Shown here piece after piece: positions 25,104 to 33,340 of a DNA stretch of 62,266 nt (positions are counted from its first letter, which is position 1; each line of letters opens with the position of its first letter). The translations under genes were made by a program, and so were the position numbers. Source of the stretch: JAPHTQ01 sp050288165 (GTDB lineage Bacteria; Pseudomonadota; Gammaproteobacteria; Thiohalomonadales; Thiohalomonadaceae); assembly GCA_050288165.1 (NCBI GenBank), contig JBNKDG010000013.1, forward strand, positions 1 to 62,266. The letters are read 5' to 3'. The notes under the pieces were generated by a model, which had not been told where the DNA came from, did not search any database, and saw only the letters and a list, made by a program, of their open reading frames with translations.

Positions 25104-26570
25104 ATGATGAAATACCACGACCTACGCGACTTTATCCAACAGCTGGAACAACGCGGCGAGCTGAAGCGGATCAGCGTCGAGGTGGACCCGTATCTGGAGA
25201 TCACCGAGATCGCCGATCGCGTTCTGCGCGCAGGTGGCCCGGCGCTGCTGTTCGAGAATCCCAAAGGCTCTAATGTTCCCCTGCTGGCCAACCTCTTCGG
25301 TACCCCGGAGCGTGTTGCTCTGGGCATGGGCGAGGAGTCGGTAGAGGCGCTGCGTGGCGTGGGTGAGTTGCTGGCCTATCTCAAGGAGCCGGAGCCGCCC
25401 AAGGGCCTGAAGGACGCCATGGAGAAGCTGCCGGTGTTCAAAAAGGTGCTGCACATGTCACCCAAGGTGGTGAAGAAGGCGCCTTGCCAGGAGGTGGTGC
25501 TGGAGGGGGATGAAGTCGATCTGGGTAAGTTGCCGATCCAGACCTGCTGGCCCGGCGATGTCGCACCGCTGATCACCTGGGGCCTGGTGGTGACCAAAGG
25601 CACACGCAAGCCGCGACAGAATCTCGGTATCTATCGCCAGCAGGTGATCGGGAAGAACAGGGTGATCATGCGCTGGCTCTCCCACCGTGGTGGCGCCCTC
25701 GATTTCCGCGACTGGCAGGAGCAGCATCCGGGCGAGCCATTTCCCATTGCCGTGGCGTTGGGCGCCGATCCGGCGACCATCCTCGGCGCAGTGACGCCGG
25801 TGCCAGACAATCTCTCCGAATACGCCTTTGCCGGGCTGCTGCGCGGCGGCAAGAGCGAGGTGGTGAAGTGCCTCGGCAGCGATCTGCAGGTACCCGCCTC
25901 GGCCGAGTTCGTGCTGGAAGGCTTTATCTACCCCGACGACATGGCTGACGAGGGGCCCTACGGCGATCACACCGGCTACTACAACGAGGTGGACCGCTTC
26001 CCGGTCTTTACCATCGAGCGCATCACCCAGCGCAAAGATCCGATCTACCACTCCACCTACACCGGTCGCCCGCCCGATGAACCGGCGGTGCTCGGGGTGG
26101 CGCTGAATGAGGTCTTCGTGCCGATCCTGCAGAAGCAGTTTCCGGAGATCACCGACTTCTATCTGCCGCCGGAAGGCTGCTCCTATCGCCTGGCGGTGGT
26201 GTCGATGAAGAAACAGTACCCCGGCCACGCCAAACGGGTGATGTTGGGGGTTTGGTCTTTTCTGCGCCAGTTCATGTACACCAAGTTTGTTATCGTGGTC
26301 GATGAGGACATCAACATTCGTGACTGGCAGGATGTGATCTGGGCCATCACCACCCGCATGGACCCTGCACGTGATACCACCCTGCTGCAGAACACGCCTA
26401 TCGACTATCTCGACTTCGCCTCGCCGGTCTCCGGTCTGGGCGGCAAGATGGGGATGGATGCCACCAACAAATGGTCCGGCGAGACCGAGCGCGAGTGGGG
26501 CAGGCCGATTGTCAAAGACGAGGCGGTCACGAAACGCATCGACGAAATCTGGAAAGAGTTGGGGATCTGA
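25104..26570 (+). CDS. ubiD: 4-hydroxy-3-polyprenylbenzoate decarboxylase
   Basis: A 488-residue prenyl-FMN-dependent decarboxylase of ubiquinone synthesis. The conserved ADEGPYGDHTGYYNEVDRFPVF segment carries active-site acidic residues, and the N-terminal MKYHDLRDFIQQLEQRGELKRI is typical. It needs the UbiX prenyltransferase, not seen here. Two ATG codons (25104 and 25107) are equally possible. It is followed after 4 bp by the carbonic anhydrase gene, so the CO2 released by UbiD and the hydratase may be produced from one transcript. Confidence 0.96.
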   Translation: MMKYHDLRDFIQQLEQRGELKRISVEVDPYLEITEIADRVLRAGGPALLFENPKGSNVPLLANLFGTPERVALGMGEESVEALRGVGELLAYLKEPEPPKGLKDAMEKLPVFKKVLHMSPKVVKKAPCQEVVLEGDEVDLGKLPIQTCWPGDVAPLITWGLVVTKGTRKPRQNLGIYRQQVIGKNRVIMRWLSHRGGALDFRDWQEQHPGEPFPIAVALGADPATILGAVTPVPDNLSEYAFAGLLRGGKSEVVKCLGSDLQVPASAEFVLEGFIYPDDMADEGPYGDHTGYYNEVDRFPVFTIERITQRKDPIYHSTYTGRPPDEPAVLGVALNEVFVPILQKQFPEITDFYLPPEGCSYRLAVVSMKKQYPGHAKRVMLGVWSFLRQFMYTKFVIVVDEDINIRDWQDVIWAITTRMDPARDTTLLQNTPIDYLDFASPVSGLGGKMGMDATNKWSGETEREWGRPIVKDEAVTKRIDEIWKELGI

Positions 26571-26574
26571 AACC

Positions 26575-27246
26575 ATGCCGGCAAGCAAAACCACCGAAAC
26601 GATCATCGCCGAACTGTTCGCCAATAACCGCAAATGGGCCGAGTCGATCCAGGCGGAAGACCCGGAGTTTTTCGAGCGTCTGGCGCACCAGCAGAATCCG
26701 AATTATCTCTGGATCGGCTGCTCCGACAGTCGCGTTCCCGCCAACGAAATCCTCGGCATGCTCCCCGGCGACGTCTTCGTCCACCGTAATGTAGGCAACG
26801 TGGTGGTGCACACCGACCTTAACTGCCTCTCGGTGATGCAGTTCGCCGTCGACGTGCTCAAGGTCAGGCATATCATTGTCACCGGTCACTACGGCTGCGG
26901 CGGGGTTAAGGCGGCCATCGCCAACCGCAAGCTGGGGCTGATCGACAACTGGTTGCGCCACATCCAGGATGTACAACAGAAGCATCAGATTCACTTGCGA
27001 ACCATCGACGGCGAAGGGGCACAGATCGACCGCATGTGCGAACTGAACGTCATCGAACAGGTACAGAACGTCAGCCAGACCACCGTGGTGCAGGATGCCT
27101 GGCAGCGTGGCCAGGCGCTTTCGGTACACGGGTTTGTCTACAGTATCCACGACGGCCTGTTGCGCGATCTGCATATCTCCGTCAGCGGTGCCGACGAGTT
27201 GGCTGGCTGTTATCGAGACGCCCTGACACGCCTTACCACCCCGTAA
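26575..27246 (+). CDS. can: Beta-class carbonic anhydrase
   Basis: A 223-residue cytosolic zinc enzyme interconverting CO2 and bicarbonate. Zinc and catalytic residues are clear: CSDSRVPANEI (Cys and Asp) and HYGCGGVKAA (His and Cys). The start MPASKTTETIIAELF at 26575 gives the standard family length. It lies four bases after the ubiD stop and is probably cotranscribed. A longer reading frame from 26371 is only an overlap with ubiD. Confidence 0.95.
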   Translation: MPASKTTETIIAELFANNRKWAESIQAEDPEFFERLAHQQNPNYLWIGCSDSRVPANEILGMLPGDVFVHRNVGNVVVHTDLNCLSVMQFAVDVLKVRHIIVTGHYGCGGVKAAIANRKLGLIDNWLRHIQDVQQKHQIHLRTIDGEGAQIDRMCELNVIEQVQNVSQTTVVQDAWQRGQALSVHGFVYSIHDGLLRDLHISVSGADELAGCYRDALTRLTTP

Positions 27247-27326
27247 TTCCCCACCGTTCCACTCATAAATAACCTCACTTTTCTTCTGGAAACCGGTGTT
27301 TCCTCGACTATGCTCACATAACCACT

Positions 27327-27425
27327 AGGGAAATTGCTGTAACTCTCTGGTTGAAAAGGGCTCAGGGTGAGAGGGACTTCACCGGACTAACCGGAAGGAG
27401 TGATGTCCATCCTTCGAAATTCCCT
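27327..27425 (+). ncRNA. Structured leader RNA upstream of the HPt gene (possible riboswitch)
   Basis: AGGGAA (27327-27332) pairs with TTCCCT (27420-27425) to close a domain. Inside, CTCTC (27343-27347) pairs with GAGAG (27369-27373). GGACTTCAC (27374-27382) pairs with GTGATGTCC (27400-27408) apart from one T-T mismatch, capped by CGG/CCG around ACTAA. AAGGA/TCCTT is an alternative to part of this stem. The multi-branched fold ends 30 bases before the ATG of a two-gene c-di-GMP output operon. It does not match the conserved core of the c-di-GMP-I riboswitch that I know. It may sense another ligand or be a processing element. Confidence 0.4.
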
Positions 27426-27455
27426 GTCAGCGCTTTCTGCATAAAGGGATAGCGA

Positions 27456-27803
27456 ATGGAAGTGGTCGACGTGCGTCTGATAAAGCCGGAGATACTGGCT
27501 AAGTACGTGGGTACCGATCCGACACTACAGCGGCGTATTAGCCAGAGATTTCTGGAAAGTGTCCGCGAAACAGTCGTCGAGATGATGAGTGCCGCGGCGG
27601 CAATGGATTATGCCCGAATAGAACGATTGGCCCATCGGCTCAAGCCATCTCTTCTGGCTATGGGTGCCAGGCCAATAGGTGAATTGGTCGAGCTGCTGGA
27701 AGCAGCGGCGGATGCCGGAAACACCGAAACTGTCGACAAACATTTAGGCAATTTTGAGCCGATGTTGGCGCAGTTGGAGCGAGAGATCGCCGCAATGTCC
27801 TGA
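27456..27803 (+). CDS. Histidine phosphotransfer (HPt) domain protein
   Basis: A 115-residue stand-alone HPt protein. The phosphorylatable histidine is H60 in RLAHRLKPSLLAMGA, the standard HPt motif, within a four-helix bundle. It would carry phosphate between a hybrid kinase encoded elsewhere and a receiver. The receiver-EAL gene begins 42 bp downstream and is the obvious candidate partner. No kinase gene is adjacent. Confidence 0.9.
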   Translation: MEVVDVRLIKPEILAKYVGTDPTLQRRISQRFLESVRETVVEMMSAAAAMDYARIERLAHRLKPSLLAMGARPIGELVELLEAAADAGNTETVDKHLGNFEPMLAQLEREIAAMS

Positions 27804-27845
27804 ACATGGCGACGATGCTGACAACAACAATAAGGAAGCGGGTGT

Positions 27846-29039
27846 ATGAACAAGGTGCTTTTGATTGATGATGACCCGATGATGGGTGAACTGATGTCAC
27901 CCGTGCTGAATGAGCTGGGTTTGAATGATGTTACTTATGCCAACGACGGTGACAAGGCACTGGAGTGGGTAGATAACGGCACAGAGCTGCCTTCGCTTAT
28001 CTTGTGTGATCTGCGTATGCCGGGTATGGACGGTATACGTTTCCTGCGCCATCTGAGCGAACGTAACTACGACGGTGATATTGTCATTATGAGCGGCGGC
28101 AATAGCCGTCTGCTTGAGACGGTCTATGATCTTGGTATCGCGCGTCAGTTACATATCCGCGGCGCGTTGGAAAAACCTATCACCCGCAATTCCCTGGCCA
28201 AGGTGCTTAATGGAAGTCCGAGAGTAAAACCGGTTCGGAAAGACGAACCTCAACTGTCATTGACCAGCGAAGACCTGGCACGCGGCCTGCGCGCTGGCGA
28301 ATTCATTACGCACTTCCAGCCCAAGGTGGATATCAACACGCGTCAGATCGATGGTGTTGAAACGCTGGTGCGCTGGTACCACAAAGATGCTGGTCTGATC
28401 CCCCCGGATCGATTTATACCGCTGGCGGAACACAGTCGCATCATTGACGACCTGACCGAGACGGTTTTCTACCAGGCCCTGCGCAATGCCGCGGCCTGGA
28501 AAAAACTCGGGCATGAGATCCCGGTAGCGGTGAATGTCTCTGTACATAATCTGCAACGACTCGACCTGCCAGACTGGTTGCTCAGTACGGCCAAGTCACT
28601 CGGTGTTGAGCCACAGATGATTACTATAGAGGTGACCGAATCGCGCTTGATGGAGAACCTGGCCGATGCGCTGGAGATCCTCACCCGTCTCTCCCTGCAA
28701 GGGGTCAATCTTTCCATCGATGATTTCGGTACCGGTTACGCATCAATGGATCAGTTACGTCGTATCCCATTCAACGAACTAAAGATCGATCGCAGTTTTG
28801 TCAGTCGTGCCCAGTACGATACCGCCGCGATGGCGATACTGGAGTCGAGCGTTGATTTGGGCAAGAAGCTTGGCATGACACTGGTGGCTGAAGGGGTTGA
28901 GAGCCGTTCCCAGTGGCAGTTGGTAGAAAGGTTAGGCTGCCACAAGGTGCAGGGCTTTTACGTCAGCAAGGCGATGAATGGTAGTGATATTCCGGAATGG
29001 CTGGAGGTATGGGATAAGACGCGCAAGTTCTGGCACTAA
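27846..29039 (+). CDS. Response regulator with receiver and EAL phosphodiesterase domains
   Basis: A 397-residue protein. The receiver domain (residues 1-120) has the acidic pair DDD at 8-10 and phospho-acceptor D55 in CDLRMPGMDG. The EAL domain (about 145-385) has the signature as ETL (GVETLVRW), plus EVTESRL, SIDDFGTGYAS, ELKIDRSFV and VAEGVES, so the metal-binding and catalytic residues look complete and c-di-GMP hydrolysis is likely. Phosphorylation via the upstream HPt protein would tune activity. It is followed by a strong bidirectional terminator. Confidence 0.94.
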   Translation: MNKVLLIDDDPMMGELMSPVLNELGLNDVTYANDGDKALEWVDNGTELPSLILCDLRMPGMDGIRFLRHLSERNYDGDIVIMSGGNSRLLETVYDLGIARQLHIRGALEKPITRNSLAKVLNGSPRVKPVRKDEPQLSLTSEDLARGLRAGEFITHFQPKVDINTRQIDGVETLVRWYHKDAGLIPPDRFIPLAEHSRIIDDLTETVFYQALRNAAAWKKLGHEIPVAVNVSVHNLQRLDLPDWLLSTAKSLGVEPQMITIEVTESRLMENLADALEILTRLSLQGVNLSIDDFGTGYASMDQLRRIPFNELKIDRSFVSRAQYDTAAMAILESSVDLGKKLGMTLVAEGVESRSQWQLVERLGCHKVQGFYVSKAMNGSDIPEWLEVWDKTRKFWH

Positions 29040-29062
29040 AAGTTTTACCACAGCAAAAAAAG

Positions 29063-29090
29063 AACGCCACCGGGAAACCGGTGGCGTTTT
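29063..29090. terminator. Bidirectional terminator
   Basis: AACGCCACCGG (29063-29073) and CCGGTGGCGTT (29078-29088) form a perfect 11-bp stem with a GAAA loop, flanked by an A-run and T-run. It separates the convergent receiver-EAL and PhoX-like genes. Confidence 0.93.
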
Positions 29091-29103
29091 ATATTGCGTA
29101 CCC

Positions 29104-31029
29104 TTACTGGATAACGGGTATGCCACTCAGGTAGCCGACGGCCGCCTTGCGTTTGTTGTTCCACTGCGCATTGATCAGCGGATCAACTTCACCCATCAGC
29201 GTGGCATCCATGCTGCCGATGTAGTCGCCAGGATGCTGGAAGTTGCTCATCACGTAGGCAAAGCCGTTCATATCCTCAACTACCTGCAGGCCAGTTGATT
29301 CGGCACCGGCTGGAACCGACAGGATACGCGAGAGCTTTTTGGTGTCGACGTTGTAGGCCCAGAGGAAGTTGTTGACGTGCATGCCGCTGTCCTCACCAAT
29401 GAACAGAGTACGTGCTTTCTCGGCAAATTTCAGGTTGTCCGGGTTGGCGACCTGGTCGACGCTAGCGGTGTTGCCTGCAGCATCGGCAGTGGCCAGGTCG
29501 GTACCCCAAACGGTGCCGGTCATGCTGGTGCCAACCCATTCACTGTTGATCACTGTGGTGGTGTTGGTGTCGGACTGACCACCGGCCAATGAGATTTCAT
29601 ACACCGCGCCAGCTTTCAATTCGGTCAGTTGAATATCATCCGCCGGGTCGGTGGCAGCATAACCGCTGACCATTCCTTTCTGCAGGTACGAGATCGCGAT
29701 ATAGGCTTTCTTGTCCGCTGCGTTAACGGTGACCCCTTCCATTTTGTTGAACTCGGTGGTGGCGCCCAACATAGCGGCATAACGACGAGTTTCGAGGAAG
29801 GCGGCTGCGGTTTCCATACCAGCATTCAGTTGCAGGTACTCAACACCGTTATTGGTGCGGATGTGAGTGAAGCCTGCTGCAGGAGTGGCTGAAGTGGTGA
29901 AGATATCACTGAAAGCCATCGGTGCTGTGCCACCCGAACCGCCAGTAGCAATCAGGCCGGCGATGGTCGCGTCATCGGAGTGCCCCAGTTTGATCCAGCT
30001 AAGGTCGGCGGTGCCGACGTCAGCGGCGCTGGTCTGGGTCCACTTGGCGGCATAGAGGGTACCGGCACTCAGGTCACCCGCGGTATCGGCAACGAACATG
30101 AACAGGCCGGTGTAGCCACCGTCGTCACCCATGTAAACGGTCTTTTGATCCGGCATCACCTGAATCAGTTCGCGCGCAACACGGCCCATGCTGTAGTGCT
30201 TGACCACGGTTGTCGCGCCAGTGGCGTCGACAGTGACTTCAGGCACCGCACCATACTGATACGGCAGGGCGATAGTCCCGTTGTTCTGGTAGTACTGCAC
30301 GGTGAATGGAGCGTAAGGACCGGTGGTCGGACTGGCCTCGTAGGCGCGGGCATCCGGTTCATACTCCTCGCTACCCAGGTGGGTATTCCAGGGAGAGATT
30401 GAACCGGCGCAGGGGATCCACAGACCATCAACACCGGACATATCGATGTTCTGGTAGTTAACCACGCTCAGTTCACCGGTGCTGGTGTTCTGATCAATGG
30501 TAGAGAGGCCCATCGCCATTGGCAGGACACCATAGGCACTGGTGCCACTGTTGTCTGAGGTCACGTATTCGAAGTGGGTGACCATGAACAGCGGATTGCC
30601 ACTAACGCCAAGAGTGACAGGATCGGCACCGGCAATCTGCATCAGGCTCTGGCCGTCTGGAGCATCGGAGACAAACTGGGTTGGTTTCGTGGCAACACTG
30701 TTGTCGATCAGTGGGTAGCTGGTGGAATCAACAAGGCCACCGGCGACAACGCCATTGATGTTGTCGGTGGTGCCATAGAGTTGCTTGTAGGACAGGTCTA
30801 CAGTGACGACGACATTATCGGAATAGGTTACTTTGGCCTGAGCAGCAGTGTATGCGGCGGCGCGTTCCGCTGCGGTACTAGGTGCCGACATACCGACAAA
30901 TTCGATTGCCGTCGGTGTTGCCCCGGCTGAGGGTGTGGCTGCCGTTGAGTCTGAATTATTGTCACAGGCAATCAGGCCTAAACCGGACAGGCCCGACAGC
31001 ACCGTAACGGCTGCGAGTTTACGCTTCAT
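29104..31029 (-). CDS. PhoX-family (DUF839) secreted alkaline phosphatase-like lipoprotein
   Basis: A 641-residue exported protein. The N-terminus MKRKLAAVTVLSGLSGLGLIACDNN is a lipoprotein signal with Cys at 22, followed by a Ser/Thr/Ala-rich linker. The body resembles the DUF839 beta-propeller family that includes calcium/iron-dependent PhoX phosphatases (VEYLQLNAGMETAAAFLETRRYAAMLG; KMEGVTVNAADKKAYIAIS; LFIGEDSGMHVNNFLWAYNVD). It probably releases phosphate from organic esters at the cell surface. A Pho-box array lies about 95 bp upstream. The fit to the family is good, but substrate specificity is inferred. Confidence 0.85.
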   Translation of the reverse strand: MKRKLAAVTVLSGLSGLGLIACDNNSDSTAATPSAGATPTAIEFVGMSAPSTAAERAAAYTAAQAKVTYSDNVVVTVDLSYKQLYGTTDNINGVVAGGLVDSTSYPLIDNSVATKPTQFVSDAPDGQSLMQIAGADPVTLGVSGNPLFMVTHFEYVTSDNSGTSAYGVLPMAMGLSTIDQNTSTGELSVVNYQNIDMSGVDGLWIPCAGSISPWNTHLGSEEYEPDARAYEASPTTGPYAPFTVQYYQNNGTIALPYQYGAVPEVTVDATGATTVVKHYSMGRVARELIQVMPDQKTVYMGDDGGYTGLFMFVADTAGDLSAGTLYAAKWTQTSAADVGTADLSWIKLGHSDDATIAGLIATGGSGGTAPMAFSDIFTTSATPAAGFTHIRTNNGVEYLQLNAGMETAAAFLETRRYAAMLGATTEFNKMEGVTVNAADKKAYIAISYLQKGMVSGYAATDPADDIQLTELKAGAVYEISLAGGQSDTNTTTVINSEWVGTSMTGTVWGTDLATADAAGNTASVDQVANPDNLKFAEKARTLFIGEDSGMHVNNFLWAYNVDTKKLSRILSVPAGAESTGLQVVEDMNGFAYVMSNFQHPGDYIGSMDATLMGEVDPLINAQWNNKRKAAVGYLSGIPVIQ

Positions 31030-31124
31030 TTTATGCTCCCTGAATCAAGTCGATGGTGGTGCTTGTCGAGTGACGAACACAGGGGCACTGTAGGGATGAA
31101 GTGTTGCGTTTGCTTGAAGCGGGA

Positions 31125-31163
31125 GTGACAGGCCAGTGAAGTTGCTGTGAAGGCGGAGTGAAG
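31125..31163 (-). promoter_or_regulatory. Pho-box-like array (four direct repeats) ahead of the PhoX-like gene
   Basis: On the minus strand the repeats read CTTCACT, CTTCACA, CTTCACT and CTGTCAC at 31163-31157, 31152-31146, 31141-31135 and 31131-31125. Their starts are spaced 11, 11 and 10 bases, the period of PhoB sites (7-bp repeat plus 4-bp spacer; consensus CTGTCAT). A possible -10 TACAGT is at 31092-31087. Position and target gene support PhoB activation under phosphate limitation. Confidence 0.75.
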
Positions 31164-31171
31164 AAAATATT

Positions 31172-31753
31172 TCAGGGAAGTGCTTTATGCGCGCCTACGC
31201 AGCGGTGCAGCATCATCAGCAGGCTATGGGTACGATGGCGCGGTGCAATTAACCACAGTTTAAGCGGCTTTTCTGGCGGAAATTGCTGCAGCGTTGTGCA
31301 AAGTAGTTCAATAAAGCGCTGGATCGAGAGGTTGCCAAAGCGAGTACCAAGTAGCGGCATGGAGAGGTCGTTCAGATGCAGTCGCTCAATTTCGCTAAAC
31401 AGATTCTCAATCGCCGCCTTAATCCATTCCTCGCGCCAGGTCGGTTCCTGCTCAAGATCGTGAACGATGGCATAGATCCGTCTTGGTCTGCCTCGCTGTA
31501 TTACAACCCTACCAGGCTCAGGTTCGCGAAAACGCTCAACCTCTTCACGTAGTTGCTGTAGCGATTCGACAGGTGCCTGGATGATGGCTTCGTCGTCCAG
31601 CACCATCGCCGTATCCTGCTCTATAACGATGGCGCTGACCGGAAAGGGAGGACGTTGCTCTGGACCGACCTGAATGGAAACACGACCTATCTGTACCACC
31701 TGCGAAAGATCGCCGGGGATCAGGTGAAGGAAACTGGGTTGACGATTCAGCAT
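31172..31753 (-). CDS. Macro-domain-like hypothetical protein
   Basis: A 193-residue protein. The second half (IYAIVHDLEQEPTWREEWIKAAIENLFSEIERLHLNDLSMPLLGTRFGNLSIQRFIELLCTTL) resembles the ADP-ribose-binding part of macro domains, in which helices are followed by SxxxPxLGTxxG and a later strand. The N-terminal half is beta-rich with no clear motif. If correct it may bind ADP-ribose or related nucleotides, but the usual N-terminal Asp/Asn motif is not obvious. It is monocistronic, divergent from nothing, and lies just beyond the Pho array of the neighbouring gene. Confidence 0.5.
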   Translation of the reverse strand: MLNRQPSFLHLIPGDLSQVVQIGRVSIQVGPEQRPPFPVSAIVIEQDTAMVLDDEAIIQAPVESLQQLREEVERFREPEPGRVVIQRGRPRRIYAIVHDLEQEPTWREEWIKAAIENLFSEIERLHLNDLSMPLLGTRFGNLSIQRFIELLCTTLQQFPPEKPLKLWLIAPRHRTHSLLMMLHRCVGAHKALP

Positions 31754-31837
31754 GGTCTATCACGTGTGAGGCCTACACAGAGAAGTTTAGAATGCTGTGC
31801 CGCTATATTCTTCTATCGGTGCCACAGTTGACACTTG

Positions 31838-32401
31838 TTACAAACGATAACGAAAACAGTCAACGGTGTGGTCATTCACTAACCCTGCCGCCTGCATAAA
31901 GGCATAGCAAATTGTGCTACCGACGAATTTAAAACCACGTTTCTTCAGTGCCTTTGACATGGCATCCGATTCCGGTGTGCTGGCAGGAACATCGCTCATT
32001 TTGCGCCAATGGTTGGTGATGGGTTTGCCTCCAACAAAGCTCCAGATATAGCCGCTGAATCCACCAGGCTCCTTCTGTATTTCAAGGAAGAGGCGGGCGT
32101 TAATCACCGTTGCCTCCACCTTGAGTCGGTTGCGTACGATGCCCGGGTCCTGCAGCAGCTTCTCAATCTTCTTCGGTGTGTAGCGGGCGATCTTCGCCGC
32201 ATCGAAATTATCGAACAGGCGACGGTAGTTTTCGCGCTTTTTCAGGATGGTGATCCAGGAGAGCCCCGCCTGAGCGCCCTCCAGGATCAGCAGTTCAAAC
32301 AGGGCGCGGTCATCGTAACAGGGTACGCCCCACTCCTCGTCGTGATAGGCCAGATAGAGCGGCTCATTACCGACCCATGTACAGCGCTTCAGCTTGTCCA
32401 C
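31838..32401 (-). CDS. tag: DNA-3-methyladenine glycosylase I
   Basis: A 187-residue HhH-family repair enzyme excising 3-methyladenine. The N-terminus KRCTWVGNEPLYLAYHDEEWGVP is diagnostic. Zinc ligands include the early Cys and the C-terminal His and Cys in GLVNDHTVDCF. The start is placed at GTG 32401, two bases past the cupin stop, because GAAGGGGAA gives it a good ribosome site. An ATG at 32419 would overlap the cupin gene. It is cotranscribed with the cupin gene. Confidence 0.93.
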   Translation of the reverse strand: MDKLKRCTWVGNEPLYLAYHDEEWGVPCYDDRALFELLILEGAQAGLSWITILKKRENYRRLFDNFDAAKIARYTPKKIEKLLQDPGIVRNRLKVEATVINARLFLEIQKEPGGFSGYIWSFVGGKPITNHWRKMSDVPASTPESDAMSKALKKRGFKFVGSTICYAFMQAAGLVNDHTVDCFRYRL

Positions 32402-32403
32402 GA

Positions 32404-32922
32404 CTATTCCCCTTCCCAATAATCGAGGCTCTGTTCCGCACGACCGATGTAATAGAACATCTGCGGTGGACCACCTGCCTCATTCGGGAACTGGGCCAGT
32501 ACACCGAATTTGCCGGAATCCGGGTAGTCGGCGATCTCCGGAGTCAATTTGGTGCTCACGGCCAGATAACGTAATTCGGTATCGCCGGTGTTGAGCATGC
32601 TGTGCGCGCGTTCCGGTCCACCTGCCGGGCAGGCGATCACATCGCCGGTGCGCACAGGCCAGGTCGTTTCGCCATAACGTAACTCACCGCTGCCTTCGAG
32701 AATAAAAAACATCTCCTCATTGACACGGTGGTTGTGAAACGGAAAGGCGCGCTTGCCCGGTGGTACCACGGTGATGTTGTACCCGAGTTGGCGTGCGCCG
32801 ATCAGCGGTGCGATCTGGCCGATGCGGGCATCAAAGCGTTCGGCGGCATCGCCGCTTGGGGCAAATGCAGCGGGACGTGGTTGAAATTCTATGTCGGCGA
32901 TGTTGATAACGGGCTTGTCCAT
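32404..32922 (-). CDS. Cupin-domain protein
   Basis: A 172-residue protein with a single cupin barrel. Motif 1 reads FPFHNHRVNEEMFFILEGSGEL and motif 2 GDVIACPAGGPERAHSML, with metal-ligand histidines (HNH, E and a late H) in place. Metal-dependent isomerase, dioxygenase or sensor roles are all possible. It ends two bases before the tag gene and starts 37 bp after the neighbouring VOC gene, so the small minus-strand genes here may form one transcript. Confidence 0.88.
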   Translation of the reverse strand: MDKPVINIADIEFQPRPAAFAPSGDAAERFDARIGQIAPLIGARQLGYNITVVPPGKRAFPFHNHRVNEEMFFILEGSGELRYGETTWPVRTGDVIACPAGGPERAHSMLNTGDTELRYLAVSTKLTPEIADYPDSGKFGVLAQFPNEAGGPPQMFYYIGRAEQSLDYWEGE

Positions 32923-32958
32923 AGTTCCTCCATGTTTTGCCGTGTGGTGGACATCTGT

Positions 32959-33327
32959 TTATTCGGGCTTGTGGCAAACCGCTTCAATATTATGGCCATC
33001 TGGCCCATAAACAAAAGCGCCATAGTAATTGGGGTGATAGATAGCGCGAATTCCCGGTGCGCCATTGTCAGTTGCCCCAGCCAGGATGGCGGCCGCGTAG
33101 AATTGATCGACCTGAGCGCGATTCTCGGCGGCAAAGGCAAAATGCATCGGCGCATGCACGGCGTCGCCCGGGCCAAACCAGAACTCCGGTTTGCCGTTCC
33201 TGCCGAATCCCGCCCATCCTTCGACTTCCATAACGAGTTCGATATCCAGCGGCGCCAGGCATTGCTGGTAGAACTGTTTGCTTTTTTCATAATCGGATAC
33301 GGCGATGCCGAAGTGGTCAATGATCAT
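32959..33327 (-). CDS. VOC-superfamily (glyoxalase/dioxygenase-fold) protein
   Basis: A 122-residue vicinal-oxygen-chelate protein beginning MIIDHFGIAVSDYEKSKQFYQQCLAPL, with metal-ligand-type His at position 5, a central HAPMHFAFAAENRAQVDQFY, and the C-terminal YHPNYYGAFVYGPDGHNIEAV containing the final acidic ligand. Reaction unknown; the family covers glyoxalases, extradiol enzymes and antibiotic-binding proteins. It is third in a run of small minus-strand genes. Confidence 0.9.
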   Translation of the reverse strand: MIIDHFGIAVSDYEKSKQFYQQCLAPLDIELVMEVEGWAGFGRNGKPEFWFGPGDAVHAPMHFAFAAENRAQVDQFYAAAILAGATDNGAPGIRAIYHPNYYGAFVYGPDGHNIEAVCHKPE

Positions 33328-33340
33328 TTTGTATCTCCTA

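Noticed and set aside
25458..26633. Minus-strand open frame opposite ubiD
   Set aside because: Shadow of a clear ubiD gene; no recognisable protein features.
27327..27425. c-di-GMP-I (GEMM) riboswitch call
   Set aside because: The conserved GEMM core and receptor elements are not present, so I kept it only as an unassigned structured leader.
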